51,616 nucleotides of DNA, taken from an uncultured Collinsella sp. (lineage in GTDB: Bacteria > Actinomycetota > Coriobacteriia > Coriobacteriales > Coriobacteriaceae). Position numbers and translations under genes: made by a program. How positions within the stretch are numbered: position 1 is the stretch's first letter; every line of letters begins with the position of its first letter. Positions 16,304 through 25,646 of this stretch are shown piece after piece. The notes under the pieces are model-generated. The model saw only the letters and a program-made list of their open reading frames with translations, was not told the DNA's origin and made no database searches. The stretch covers positions 1 to 51,616 of the forward strand of contig CATXJW010000013.1 in the NCBI GenBank assembly GCA_958370325.1. The letters are read 5' to 3'.

Positions 16304-16398
16304 AGTTGATTAACCATCTTGACCGGAACGGGTATTTTCAAAGCCAATATTTCGGCTAGAATTTCAACGAACTAAAAGACCGAAAGGCAGCACTATAT

Positions 16399-16827
16399 AT
16401 GTTGGTTTCTACTAAGGGCAGATATGCCCTGCGCGTTATGGTCGATCTGGCCGAGCACCAAGCGGCCGGTCGCATCCCGCTTAAAGAGATTGCGGCACGT
16501 CAGGGTATTTCGGAGAAGTACCTCGAGAATATTCTGGCGACGCTCGTGCGCGCCAATATGCTCTCGGGCATGCGCGGCAAGGGCGGCGGCTATGTGCTCA
16601 CACGCCCGCCCGAGCAGTACACGGTGGGCGAGATCTTGCGCCTGACCGAGGGCAGCCTGGCGCCGGTCGCATGCCTGGACGGCGACTGCAAGGGCTGCTC
16701 GCGTTCGGATGAGTGCCCCACGCTCGACGTGTGGAAGAACCTGGACAAGCTCATCAACGACTACCTCGACGGCGTGACGCTCGATGCGCTCGTCGCCCCC
16801 AACGACGGCTACGACTACGTCATCTAA
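16399..16827 (+). CDS. Rrf2 family transcriptional regulator (IscR/CymR-like)
   Basis: 142 aa. The N-terminal winged helix is typical of Rrf2: STKGRYALRVMVDLAE, IPLKEIAARQGISEKYLE and GGGYVLTRP. Four cysteines, C92, C97, C100 and C106, cluster in the loop where IscR holds its Fe-S cluster with three, so a cluster or redox sensing is possible. The divergent neighbour is cysK, the partner and target of CymR in Bacillus, so a sulfur or cysteine regulator is the best guess. The start follows CGAAAGGCAG. A candidate promoter TTTTCA/TAGAAT (16335-16362) is weak. Confidence 0.9.
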   Translation: MLVSTKGRYALRVMVDLAEHQAAGRIPLKEIAARQGISEKYLENILATLVRANMLSGMRGKGGGYVLTRPPEQYTVGEILRLTEGSLAPVACLDGDCKGCSRSDECPTLDVWKNLDKLINDYLDGVTLDALVAPNDGYDYVI

Positions 16828-16897
16828 CCCACACCTGCCATGTGGGGACAGGGTGGAAATGGCAGATTCTCTCGCCCTTTGAGACTTGGCAAATAAG

Positions 16898-16938
16898 AAG
16901 GCCGCCCATTTTTTTTGCGATGGGCGGCCTTCGTTTTG
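16898..16938. terminator. Bidirectional intrinsic terminator
   Basis: AAGGCCGCCCAT (16898-16909) pairs perfectly with ATGGGCGGCCTT (16920-16931). It sits between the convergent Rrf2 and holin-like genes and can serve both. Confidence 0.85.
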
Positions 16939-16972
16939 GGCTGTTGAGACGGGCGCGGCCGGAATGGTCGTT

Positions 16973-17338
16973 TTAGCCCTCGGCGATGCTGTCGAGGATG
17001 CTGCGCATGATGGACACCAGGATGCTGCCCATAAAGGCCGATCCAAAGCTGGCGATGGAGATACCCGCGCCCAGCAGATTGACCGACAGGTAGCTGGCCA
17101 GCTCGAGCATAAAGCTGTTGACCACAAGTTGAAAAATACCCAGCGTAATGATCGTGAGCGGCAGCGAGATGACCGTCAGGAACGGCTTGACGAGCGAATC
17201 GACGATGTTCAGGAACAGTCCCACGAAGGCGAAACAGACCCAGGCCTCGGCAAAACCGAAGGGCTGGATGCCGGGAACGAGGAACGTGGCGATCGCGATG
17301 GCGATCGAGGTAAAGAGCCAGTTAAGCATAAAGCGCAT
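16973..17338 (-). CDS. Phage holin family IV-like four-TM protein (YvlD-like)
   Basis: 121 aa with four hydrophobic segments. LNWLFTSIAIAIATFLVPGI, NIVDSLVKPFLTVISLPLTI and TLGIFQLVVNSFML are hallmarks of the PF04020-type family found widely outside phages. Its members are small membrane proteins, sometimes in envelope-stress operons. The start at 17338 follows AAAGGATT; the frame stays open upstream to 17473 without a ribosome site. Function is unknown and no phage genes are nearby. Confidence 0.88.
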   Translation of the reverse strand: MRFMLNWLFTSIAIAIATFLVPGIQPFGFAEAWVCFAFVGLFLNIVDSLVKPFLTVISLPLTIITLGIFQLVVNSFMLELASYLSVNLLGAGISIASFGSAFMGSILVSIMRSILDSIAEG

Positions 17339-17660
17339 GGTGTGAATCCTTTCTTGCGCATGGCGTGGTGAGGGAGCGTAAGGGGCACATGCCTTTGCAA
17401 CTTGGATGGGTGCGGGGCACGGTCCTGTTTGGGCGCCCATTGTCTCAGATATTCGTGGAGCTTGCGTGCGCATTCGGTTTCAAAACGGCGTTCGTCCTAG
17501 AAAACGCGCCGCTGGCAGAGAGTTTTGCCGCTTTAGTTTGGTGGTGTGCTAAACTGCTACGGGCAAAAGCCACAGGCGTTGCCCTATTGCATAGAACGGG
17601 CGAACGATGCCCGATGTCAGTATCAACTTCGATGCCTTTTGGCGGGTTTGGCGGTGATCG
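17339..17660 (+). other. 322-base intergenic region with YerC leader hairpins
   Basis: No gene is seen. A weak promoter is possible for the YerC gene (TTGCCG 17525-17530, TAAACT 17550-17555, spacer 19). Two hairpins lie in the leader it would produce: GGGCAA (17561-17566) with TTGCCC (17579-17584), strengthened by an inner GCC/GGC, and CGGGC (17597-17601) with GCCCG (17609-17613). No T-run follows either. Confidence 0.4.
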
Positions 17661-17960
17661 ATGAATATCGAGAACATGTTTGACAAGCCTGATGTCAAGC
17701 AGCTGGTCCACGCATTTAGTCTTTTGGATGACGAGAAGGATATCCAAGCGTTTTTGACCGATATCTGCACGCCGCGCGAGATCTGCGATCTATCGCAGCG
17801 TCTGCAGGTCGCGCGTTATCTGGACGAGGGCGAGCCCTATGTCGAGGTTCAAGCGCGTACCGGCGCTTCGTCCACCACGGTGAGCCGTGTGTCCAAGGCA
17901 CTTAATGGCGAGTACGGTGGCTATCGCAAGATCCTCATCAAACTGGAGGATGGCGAGTAG
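17661..17960 (+). CDS. YerC/YecD family TrpR-related regulator
   Basis: 99 aa. The core ICTPREICDLSQRLQVARYL followed by the helix-turn-helix TGASSTTVSRVSKALNGEYG matches the YerC/YecD subgroup of the Trp repressor superfamily. In most genomes its target is not known; related sequences are found beside DNA-repair helicase genes. Here addB starts about 160 bases downstream, but an intrinsic terminator separates them. The ribosome site is weak. The protein should be a cytoplasmic dimer binding an operator; its ligand is unknown. Confidence 0.9.
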   Translation: MNIENMFDKPDVKQLVHAFSLLDDEKDIQAFLTDICTPREICDLSQRLQVARYLDEGEPYVEVQARTGASSTTVSRVSKALNGEYGGYRKILIKLEDGE

Positions 17961-17987
17961 GCCAGCGGCAACAAACGAATTGCGCAG

Positions 17988-18014
17988 AACCGTCCCTTCG
18001 GGGGCGGTTTTTTT
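17988..18014 (+). terminator. Intrinsic terminator after the YerC-like gene
   Basis: AACCGTCCC (17988-17996) pairs with GGGGCGGTT across a TTCG tetraloop, followed by a T-run. Confidence 0.9.
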
Positions 18015-18118
18015 GATCCTTTGGGGACGGAGGAAATCTGTTGGCGTGGGGCAAATCTGTCCGCGTGGGCGGGTAGGATGGATGCATTGATTATTGCGAA
18101 CAGTTTGAGCGGAGGACC

Positions 18119-21100
18119 ATGCCTGTTCGAATCTATACCACCAATGCCGACACGGATTTGAGCGATGCCGAGTCGGCGCTGCTTGCCGACCTTATTGCCC
18201 GCCACGGGCGTGCCGTGCTGCTGGCGCCAACGTTTGCCGAGCTCGACCTGTGCCGTCATGATGCGGCGGAAGCCGGCGTTTCGCTGGGTATTGACTACAA
18301 GACGCCTGCATCGTGGCTTCGCTCGCTTTGGGAGCTTTTGGGCGACGGGCGCGGTTTCGTCGACAACCTGCAGCGCCAGATGCTGTTTTCGGACATGGTA
18401 GCGCGTCTCGACGACGCCGACCTGCAGCCGCTTTCGCGCAGTCAGGGCACGGTGCGCATGCTCGCGCGCATGGCCCGCGATGTGCTGCCGGGTGTGGCAG
18501 GGACAGGTGCCGAGCGTTGCTGCGACAACGTTTGCAAGCCCAAGCCCAGAAGCGACGCCGAGGCTCGCGTGTTTGAACTTTTGTGCGCCTATGCGAGCGG
18601 CTTGGACCGTCGAGACATGGTCGAGCCCTGCGAGGCGGCTGACATTATGGCCGGTGCCCTGGCCGATAACCTGCCGGCGTGCACCCGCGCCGTATGCGTG
18701 CGCGGTATCACGTCGTTTACGCACGGCCTGCTCGAGTTACTGTCTGCCGTGGCGAACAATGGGGGAGAGGTCGTCGTGCTGCTTGCCCGCGAGCGGGCGG
18801 CGATGCGCGAGGACCTGGCTGCCGCCTTTGATGCCCGCGGTGTGCTGTTTGAGGCCGCCCCGTTGGGGGAGAACGCCGGCGCGTCCGAGACCGCTTCTGC
18901 GCCTGCCGCTCAGCCTATTTTTATAGAGGTGGCCGGCCCCCATGCCCGCGCCCGCGCTTATGTGGATGCTCTTGAGAACCTGGTCACGGCATGTGATGAG
19001 TCCGTGTCGCGCGGCGGCGCCGCGACAAACTCCGACCCCACGCGCGTGCTCGTTGTTTCCGCCCGGGCACCCCAGCTGTTCGGCGAACTCGCTGCCCGTT
19101 TGGCGGCACGTCACATTGCGGCCGAGACGACTGAGTTCACGGCGTTTTCCCAATCCATTGCGGGCAGGCAGTTTGCGGCGCTTGCCGGCCTGATCGAGCG
19201 CATGAAGGCCGCCGATGAGGGTATGGCGTCAAAGACCGAATGGTGGCCCGCGCCGGAGCTTACCGACTGGATCTACAGTCCGCTTTCGGGCGCCGATGCC
19301 GCCAGCGCGCGAACCTTCGATAAGAACATGCGTCTCTCGCGCAGCAAGACTACCGCGGGCGTTAAGAGCCTGCTGCAGAGCGTCCAAGGCCAGGTGAGGG
19401 GCGCGCGCAAGGCGGCGAGCGACGAGAACTGGTTTAAGAACGTGCCGTGTGTGGTTTCGGACGTGTTCCGGGCGCTGTGGCGTGACAAGCCCGTGACGGC
19501 GCTCAAGGCCATGCTTGCCGTTGCCGAGGCGTTGCCCGATCGCTCGCTGGGCAGCTTGGATGGCCAAGCCCGTCGCCAGGCGGAGGTGGCTCTGCTGCGC
19601 CACGTCATCGACATCCTTATGAACGATGCTCGCGCGCTCGACGTATCGCAGGTCGCGACCGTGCCCGTGCTCGATGGCATTCGCACCAAGGTAGACAAGC
19701 GTAGCACCGCCTACGATTACGAGACCTACGAGGTTGACCGTGCGCCACGTGCTCAGGTTCGTTTTGCTTCGCTTGCCGATGCGGCGGCTCTGCGCCCCGG
19801 CAGCTACGATGCCGTGCTGTTTGCCGATGTCGATCTGGACAGCTATCCGCTCTCACACGAGGAGGGACCACTGGCCACGCTGACGGCCGAGTTAGATCGC
19901 AGCGGTGTGACGCTTGAGCCTGCCGCCTTGTTGCGCGTACGCTTTGGTCGCGCCATGCAGGCCGCGCGCGGTCCGGTTACGCTTGCCCGCGTGACGCACG
20001 ATCGCCAGGCGCGCGAGTGCTACTCGGCTGCCGTGTGGACCGAGTTGCGGGCGCATGCCGAGGCCGCTAACGATGCTAAGGCCGCTGACGCCGACAACGC
20101 CGCTGACGACGCTAAGGCCGCTGGCGCCGACAAGGCGAAGTGCGTGGGTGAGGGTGATATCGTAAGGGACTTCGATCCCGCGGCAGGCGAAGGTCTCAAG
20201 CGCGAGCGCGTGACCTGTGAAGCCCCTCAGCATCTGAGTGCCGAGGCCGTGCCGTATTTGGTCCTGCGTCGTCGCGATGGCGAGGGCGAGGACGCGCCAC
20301 TCGTGCCGCGCCTGACGTCCGCCTCGCAGATCGAGGCCTATTCCACCTGCCCGTTATGCTGGTTCGTCTCGTATCGCGTCAAACCTCAGTCCATCGATGC
20401 GGGCTTCGGCAACATGGAGAAGGGCAACTTTGTCCATGACGTGCTGGAGCACTTGCATGCGCGTCTTCCGCAGGAGGGCATGGAGCGCGTGACGCCCATG
20501 AACCTGCCGCGCGCGAAGGAGCTGCTGCACGAGGTCTTTGCCGAGACCCTGGCCGAGCACGCCGGCAAGCGCGGTACCGAGGGCCCGCTGGTGCCGCTCT
20601 CTCCAGTGGAGGAGCGCCAGGTGGCCGAGATTTTGCCGCAGCTGGAGGGCGTTCTTGCCTACGAGTCCGAGGCGCTCGCGCCCTTCGCGCCGCGCTACCT
20701 GGAGTTTGCGTTCAACGAGCTCCAGGTCGAGTATGCCGGCTGGCCGCTCGGCGGGCGCATCGACCGCGTTGACGTGGATGCCGAGAATCGCGCCGTGGTA
20801 ATCGACTACAAGCATCGCTCGGGTGTCGAGGAGTTTAAGCTCGCCGACCCCACGGTGCGCGACGAGGAGTCGGGCACGGCGCCCATCGACGATCCGCGCT
20901 GGTTGCCGCCCCATACCCAGACGCTCATCTACGCCCAGGCCATGCGTCGGGCGCTGGATTTGGACACCCGCGCGGCGCTCTACTTTTCGACCAAGGGCGG
21001 CAAGCCGGCGTTGCGCGGTGCCGCGAGCGCCGAGCTGCTCGAGGAAGAGCGCGGCGACGGTCGCATTCCGGGCCTTAAGAAAGGTTTTCCCGGCGAGGGC

Positions 21101-21271
21101 GGCAGCATGGACTTCGACGCCCTGCTCGATCTCGTGGAGGACGGCATCGCCGAGCGCCTGCGCGAGCTCGAGGCAGGCAACGTCGCCGCCGTCGACCCGA
21201 CGTCGGCTCAGGCCGCGCATGCGCGCTGCTCGTATAACCACGAAGGAACGTTTGTAAGGAGGGACGTGTAG
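18119..21271 (+). CDS. addB: AddB-like helicase-nuclease subunit
   Basis: 1050 aa, partner of AddA in double-strand-break resection. The C-terminal third carries a RecB-family PD-(D/E)XK nuclease: SASQIEAYSTCPLCWF, GNFVHDVLEHLH, then D882 in GGRIDRVDVD and D896-Y-K898 in VVIDYKHR. The N-terminal region lacks clear helicase motifs, as in AddB where that half is an inactivated helicase. The four-cysteine Fe-S motif that flanks the AddB nuclease is not complete: only CPLC and one Cys near the C-terminus are seen. An Ala/Asp/Lys-rich linker around 20070-20145 is built of imperfect repeats. addA follows after 3 bases. The start has GGAGG close by. Confidence 0.85.
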   Translation: MPVRIYTTNADTDLSDAESALLADLIARHGRAVLLAPTFAELDLCRHDAAEAGVSLGIDYKTPASWLRSLWELLGDGRGFVDNLQRQMLFSDMVARLDDADLQPLSRSQGTVRMLARMARDVLPGVAGTGAERCCDNVCKPKPRSDAEARVFELLCAYASGLDRRDMVEPCEAADIMAGALADNLPACTRAVCVRGITSFTHGLLELLSAVANNGGEVVVLLARERAAMREDLAAAFDARGVLFEAAPLGENAGASETASAPAAQPIFIEVAGPHARARAYVDALENLVTACDESVSRGGAATNSDPTRVLVVSARAPQLFGELAARLAARHIAAETTEFTAFSQSIAGRQFAALAGLIERMKAADEGMASKTEWWPAPELTDWIYSPLSGADAASARTFDKNMRLSRSKTTAGVKSLLQSVQGQVRGARKAASDENWFKNVPCVVSDVFRALWRDKPVTALKAMLAVAEALPDRSLGSLDGQARRQAEVALLRHVIDILMNDARALDVSQVATVPVLDGIRTKVDKRSTAYDYETYEVDRAPRAQVRFASLADAAALRPGSYDAVLFADVDLDSYPLSHEEGPLATLTAELDRSGVTLEPAALLRVRFGRAMQAARGPVTLARVTHDRQARECYSAAVWTELRAHAEAANDAKAADADNAADDAKAAGADKAKCVGEGDIVRDFDPAAGEGLKRERVTCEAPQHLSAEAVPYLVLRRRDGEGEDAPLVPRLTSASQIEAYSTCPLCWFVSYRVKPQSIDAGFGNMEKGNFVHDVLEHLHARLPQEGMERVTPMNLPRAKELLHEVFAETLAEHAGKRGTEGPLVPLSPVEERQVAEILPQLEGVLAYESEALAPFAPRYLEFAFNELQVEYAGWPLGGRIDRVDVDAENRAVVIDYKHRSGVEEFKLADPTVRDEESGTAPIDDPRWLPPHTQTLIYAQAMRRALDLDTRAALYFSTKGGKPALRGAASAELLEEERGDGRIPGLKKGFPGEGGSMDFDALLDLVEDGIAERLRELEAGNVAAVDPTSAQAAHARCSYNHEGTFVRRDV

Positions 21272-21274
21272 GTC

Positions 21275-24200
21275 ATGGATCTTTCGACTTTGATGCCGCA
21301 GCAGCTGCAGATCGTCAAAACGCTCGACCGCCCGCTGTTTGTCTCGGCAGGTGCCGGCTCGGGCAAGACCTTTACCCTCACGCGCCGCATCGTCTATGCG
21401 CTCTCGCCCGAATCCGGTCCGTTTGTCGAGCATCTGGATCAGGTGCTCGCCATTACCTTTACCAAAGATGCCGCGGCCGAGATCCGCGACCGTGTGCGCC
21501 GCGCGCTTATCGAAGAGGGCATGGACGAAGAGGCCCTGACCGTCGACGACGCTTGGATCTCGACCATTCACGGCATGTGTTCGCGCATCCTGCGCGCGCA
21601 TGCGTTGGAGCTGGGCATCGATCCCGAGTTCACGGTGCTTACCGATACCGATGAGCTTATGGATCAGGCTGTCGAGCATGTGCTGGGGCGCGCGACGGCG
21701 CCCGATGCCGCGCCTGAGCTCGCCGCCCCGCTTAAGGCCCTCTACGCTTGGTATCCCATGGCGGGCGAGGGCGGGCCGTTTGGCGCCGGTACCACCATCA
21801 AAGGGCTGGTGCGCGACCTGCTGGAGCTATCGAGCCAGCTGCCGGGCGGCATGGACGATGTGTGCGTGGCGCGCGGCCAGGCTGACACCTCTGCGCTTGC
21901 CGACGCCTATCGCGCGGCGTTGGGTGCGAGCAAGGCCGCGACCGAGAAAGCGCAGGTGGCACTCGATGCCATCGACGCGTTTGAGGCGAGCGGCAAAACC
22001 ATGGAGGATGCGGCGCGACTCATGATGTCGTGCGGCATGCCTCGGGCGAGCAAAGCGTTCCCCAAGGAGCAGGTCGAGCTGCTCAAGGCCGAGGCTGCCG
22101 ATGCATTTATCAATATCGTGCTCGCCTGCGGTGGTCCCGCGCTCGATGCACTGGTGGGGCTTGCTCGTGCTGTGGAGGCGGAATACCGCGCGCTCAAGGC
22201 TGACCAGTCCGCGCTTGATAACAACGACCTGCTGCGCATGGCGTACGAGGCGCTGCGCGATTATCCCGCCATCCGAGCGGCCTATGAGGGTCGCTTTAAG
22301 ATGGTCATGATCGATGAGTTCCAGGATACCGACCAGATGCAGGTCGATTTGATCCGTTACCTGACGGGCGCGGGGGAGCGCGCACTGTGCACCGTAGGCG
22401 ATGCGCAGCAGTCGATCTACCGCTTCCGTGGTGCCGAGGTCGAGGTGTTCCGTCGCCAGGAGCGCAAGGTGGGTTCGACGACGGCGCCCGAGACGGTCGC
22501 CACGTCCGATGCCCCCGCCGGCGAGCTCGTCAAGCTTGTACGCAACTTCCGCAGCCACGACGAGGTGCTGCGCTATGTGGCGCGCGTCTTTGACGGCGAC
22601 ACCGGTGGTTTGATGCAGGGGTTCTTGGATCTTGAACCGAGCGACGAACGCGAGGACAAGCTCAAGGCGAAGGCATCGCGCCGCCAGGCGATCTTCGTTG
22701 CCGGTGGCAGTACGCAGGAGCGAACGCAGGCGAAAGCTCGCGCGATTGCGGAGCGATTCCAAGCACTCGTTAAAGCGGGCCAGCCCCAGGGCAGCATGGT
22801 CCTGCTGCTGGGCCGCATGACCAACGCCGATGTCTATGCGCAGGCCTTCCGCGACCAGGGGCTCGACTGCGTGATCGCAGGCGGCTCGGTCTTTGCCCAG
22901 GCAGCCGAGGTGCAGACGGTGCGCGCCTTGCTGTGTGCGCTTGCCAATCCGGCCGATACGGCGCAGGGCCTCATGCCGCTGCTGGCATCGCCGATGTTTG
23001 CGCTGGGCGCCCAGGAGTTTTTGGCGCTGGCGACCAAGCTTGACGATCAGACGGGGGAGACCTCGCGCCGCAACATCGATGCGGGCATCATGAGCGATTC
23101 CGATGTGCCGGGCCTGCAAGACCTGCCGCTCGTGACGCGCGCCCGCGAGGTGTTGCGCTATGCGCTTCGTCGTGTGGGTCGCGATTCGTTCGCCGCCATC
23201 GCGCGCGACGTGGTCAACGCTTCGGGCTGGTTCGTGCGTCTGGCGCAGCGCGGTCCCGAGGGCAAGGCCATCGCCGCCAACGTGCTCAAGGCGCTCGACG
23301 CCGTGGCCGAGGCAGAGGCCGAGCTCGGCAATTCTCCGCGCTCCATCGCGCTCGCCTTCGACCGCTTCTTGGCGGGCAAGGAGGCCCCGGGCGCGCTCAA
23401 CGAGGAGGGCGACGGCGCGGTGCGCATCATGACGGTGCATGCGTCCAAGGGTCTGGAGTATCCGGTCGTAGCGGTTGCGGAGTGCTTTGGCGTGCGTAAG
23501 TCCTCGGGTGCGGCTCAGATGGGGCGTGTCGAGGGCGGAGCGCAGGTCGTGGCGCTGCCGGCACGCTTCGACGGCGTTAAACTCGCGGACGGCACGTTCG
23601 TAAAGGGCGATGACGTCAAAAAGCAGTTTGAGCATGCGTTTAAGGGTAAGGGCACGTCGCTATGGTTGCCGCCGGAGCTCATGGAGGATGTCTGCGCGAT
23701 GGGTTCTCCCGCCGAGGCATTCGTTCGCCTGCGCAACGACGACCTGCAGCTTTCGCTCGAGGAGCGGGCTCGCTTGCTCTATGTCGCCATGACGCGAGCG
23801 CGCGAGCTGGTCATTCTGGCGATGGATGTCGGCGTGAGCCGCGGCAAGGTGACGGCGCCGACCTTCGATGTCGAGACGGATCTGACCTACGACGTGCTGC
23901 GCCGCATCCTGCCGACCGACAGCCTGGACATGCCGCAGCTCGATAGCGACCGTTTGGTGTTCGACAACTCCAAGCCGGGCGACTACGAGCTCATTTCGCT
24001 TTCGGACTTTACCTTTGGCGAGCAGGCGTTTGAGGCCAACGCTTCGCTGGATGCCGAGGGCAGGCTTGTCCGCGGCGATGCGGAGCCGGAGGGCGCCGGT
24101 GCGGATGCCCGCGCCGCCGTTCCCGGCCCTGCCGACCCCGAGCCCGATGCGTTTGAGCTCGTGTATCCCCAGACGGTGGGCGTGCGCATGGGCGCCTGCC

Positions 24201-24898
24201 CGTATCCGGCGCGCGATTCGTACAGCTACTCGTCAATTGCCGCGGCGCTGCATGCCGAGTCCGAGGACCGTGCCGCCGAGGCACACACGCCCATGGACGA
24301 GGCCGGCGATGATGCGGAGTCGGATGGTTCCGAGATGACGGATGCAGGCGTGGCCGCCGTTGAGCCCGCCGGCAACCCCATGGCGCTGGGCTCGGCGTTC
24401 CATGCCGCCTGCCAGTGGCTGATCGAGATGGGTGCCGATGCGCTGCCCGCCGAGCGTGCCGACGCCCTGGCTCGCCTGTGGCGCCTGACGCCGGAACAGC
24501 GCGAACGCTTCGACGTTGCCCTGGATCGCTGGCTCAAGTCGGCGGTCCGTGCCGAGCTGCTTGCCTGGCCGTGCGTTCGCGCCGAGGTGCCGTTCTTTTC
24601 GCTGGGCTGCGAGGATGAGGACATCGCTCGCTACGGTGCATATGCCGAGGGCGCCATCGATGCTTTGGCGACGAACCCGGCGGATTCGTCATGCGCGCTG
24701 GTCATCGACTACAAGACGGGCGGCACGCCGGACGAGACGCCGGAACAGCTGCAGGAGAAGCACGCCCTGCAGGCGCACGTCTACGCTGATGTTTTGCACA
24801 AGGCGGGCTTTGAGGCCGTGACCGTCAAGTTCGTCCGCGTGGAGCAAGTCGACCTCGCCAACCCGTGCGAGCCTCAGGTGGTCACCTACAGCCTCTAG
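21275..24898 (+). CDS. addA: AddA-like UvrD-type helicase-nuclease
   Basis: 1207 aa, close to the usual AddA length. All SF1A helicase motifs appear: Walker A SAGAGSGKTFTLTRRI, motif II MIDEFQDTDQ, motif III VGDAQQSIYRFRGAE, motif IV LVRNFRSHDEVL, motif V IMTVHASKGLEYPVV and motif VI LLYVAMTRARELV. A C-terminal RecB-like nuclease follows (ALGSAFHAACQWL; GAIDAL; VIDYKTGGTPDE). With the preceding addB it forms the complex that unwinds and trims broken DNA ends before RecA loading. ATG 21275 has GGAGGGAC upstream. An acidic, low-complexity insertion (about residues 925-1025) lies between the helicase and nuclease parts. Confidence 0.93.
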   Translation: MDLSTLMPQQLQIVKTLDRPLFVSAGAGSGKTFTLTRRIVYALSPESGPFVEHLDQVLAITFTKDAAAEIRDRVRRALIEEGMDEEALTVDDAWISTIHGMCSRILRAHALELGIDPEFTVLTDTDELMDQAVEHVLGRATAPDAAPELAAPLKALYAWYPMAGEGGPFGAGTTIKGLVRDLLELSSQLPGGMDDVCVARGQADTSALADAYRAALGASKAATEKAQVALDAIDAFEASGKTMEDAARLMMSCGMPRASKAFPKEQVELLKAEAADAFINIVLACGGPALDALVGLARAVEAEYRALKADQSALDNNDLLRMAYEALRDYPAIRAAYEGRFKMVMIDEFQDTDQMQVDLIRYLTGAGERALCTVGDAQQSIYRFRGAEVEVFRRQERKVGSTTAPETVATSDAPAGELVKLVRNFRSHDEVLRYVARVFDGDTGGLMQGFLDLEPSDEREDKLKAKASRRQAIFVAGGSTQERTQAKARAIAERFQALVKAGQPQGSMVLLLGRMTNADVYAQAFRDQGLDCVIAGGSVFAQAAEVQTVRALLCALANPADTAQGLMPLLASPMFALGAQEFLALATKLDDQTGETSRRNIDAGIMSDSDVPGLQDLPLVTRAREVLRYALRRVGRDSFAAIARDVVNASGWFVRLAQRGPEGKAIAANVLKALDAVAEAEAELGNSPRSIALAFDRFLAGKEAPGALNEEGDGAVRIMTVHASKGLEYPVVAVAECFGVRKSSGAAQMGRVEGGAQVVALPARFDGVKLADGTFVKGDDVKKQFEHAFKGKGTSLWLPPELMEDVCAMGSPAEAFVRLRNDDLQLSLEERARLLYVAMTRARELVILAMDVGVSRGKVTAPTFDVETDLTYDVLRRILPTDSLDMPQLDSDRLVFDNSKPGDYELISLSDFTFGEQAFEANASLDAEGRLVRGDAEPEGAGADARAAVPGPADPEPDAFELVYPQTVGVRMGACPYPARDSYSYSSIAAALHAESEDRAAEAHTPMDEAGDDAESDGSEMTDAGVAAVEPAGNPMALGSAFHAACQWLIEMGADALPAERADALARLWRLTPEQRERFDVALDRWLKSAVRAELLAWPCVRAEVPFFSLGCEDEDIARYGAYAEGAIDALATNPADSSCALVIDYKTGGTPDETPEQLQEKHALQAHVYADVLHKAGFEAVTVKFVRVEQVDLANPCEPQVVTYSL

Positions 24899-24909
24899 CC
24901 CTCAATAAC

Positions 24910-24972
24910 TTGCGGTGGAATACGGACTGTTTTGGCCAAAAAAGCCGCCAAACAGTCCGTATTTCACCGCAA
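24910..24972. repeat. Long palindrome after addA
   Basis: The arms 24910-24936 and 24947-24972 are near-perfect inverted copies (ends TTGCGGTG and CACCGCAA, core ATACGGACTGTTT), with one mismatch and a one-base length difference. There is no T-run after the right arm. It may fold into a very stable hairpin and help stop addA transcription, or be a dispersed repeat. Confidence 0.7.
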
Positions 24973-25033
24973 CGCATGGGAGAGCCTGGGGCGGTACAAT
25001 GGCTCGAACGGTTCAAACGAATAAGGAGCCATC

Positions 25034-25543
25034 ATGCAGCTCACCAAAACGCTTAAGGTGACGCCGGAGGAGCTTTTTGACGCTCTGGCGGGGTCCATCA
25101 TGCAGGATATCGAGAACGCCACGGGCAAGCGTCCCAGCCGCAACAAGCTCAACGGCTATAAGTACGAGAAGCGCGCCCAGTCCGCAAAAGGCAAGGCCAA
25201 GGGCATGGCGATCAAGGCTAAAATCAAGCACTTTGACTACCCGTGTCTCTATGAGGTCCGTTTTCAGTATGCGGCGGGCATCAATACTATGCGCTATGAG
25301 GCTGCACCTGCTGGCGATGGTGCCTGCGAGCTCACCTATACCGAGGATTTTCAGGGTGCGGGTGGCAACACGTCTGGCACGCGCGGCAAGCTCGGCCTCT
25401 TCTTCTATGAGCGCAAGCTCAAGAGTCACGCCAACCAGACGATTGATCAAATCGTCAAATACATCGAGGGTGAGCGCCGCGTAAAGGCTAATCCCGCCTT
25501 CGCCGATGATACTGCCGAAAACGCTTCGGATGTATTCCATTGA
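25034..25543 (+). CDS. DUF3284 domain-containing protein
   Basis: 169 aa, soluble. MQLTKTLKVTPEELFDAL and the central KGMAIKAKIKHFDYP followed by YEVRF match the DUF3284 family of small proteins of unknown function found in Firmicutes and Actinobacteria, often near sugar-uptake genes. No signal peptide or membrane segment is seen. ATG 25034 follows AATAAGGAGC. It is preceded by a palindrome and appears to be transcribed alone. Confidence 0.85.
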   Translation: MQLTKTLKVTPEELFDALAGSIMQDIENATGKRPSRNKLNGYKYEKRAQSAKGKAKGMAIKAKIKHFDYPCLYEVRFQYAAGINTMRYEAAPAGDGACELTYTEDFQGAGGNTSGTRGKLGLFFYERKLKSHANQTIDQIVKYIEGERRVKANPAFADDTAENASDVFH

Positions 25544-25646
25544 TACCCTGTGCAAAAGCTTTACCGCTCTTCACATCAACTGTGAACACTTCAGGCTTCG
25601 AGTCAGTAGCGAGCGGCCCGACAAAAGTAGTTGATGGAAGTGCCAA

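Noticed and set aside
18019..18066. GGGGACGGAGGAAATCTG and CAAATCTGTCC as a palindromic repeat
   Set aside because: The pieces share short words with other intergenic palindromes but do not form a continuous stem here; too weak to call.
20354..21679. Long reverse-strand open frame (441 codons) opposite addB/addA
   Set aside because: High-GC antisense shadow: no ribosome site, no domain, and it crosses the boundary of two clear genes. The same holds for long antisense frames opposite hydA (1112-2263), dnaE (28806-30233), fhs (39616-41046) and the SNF2 gene.
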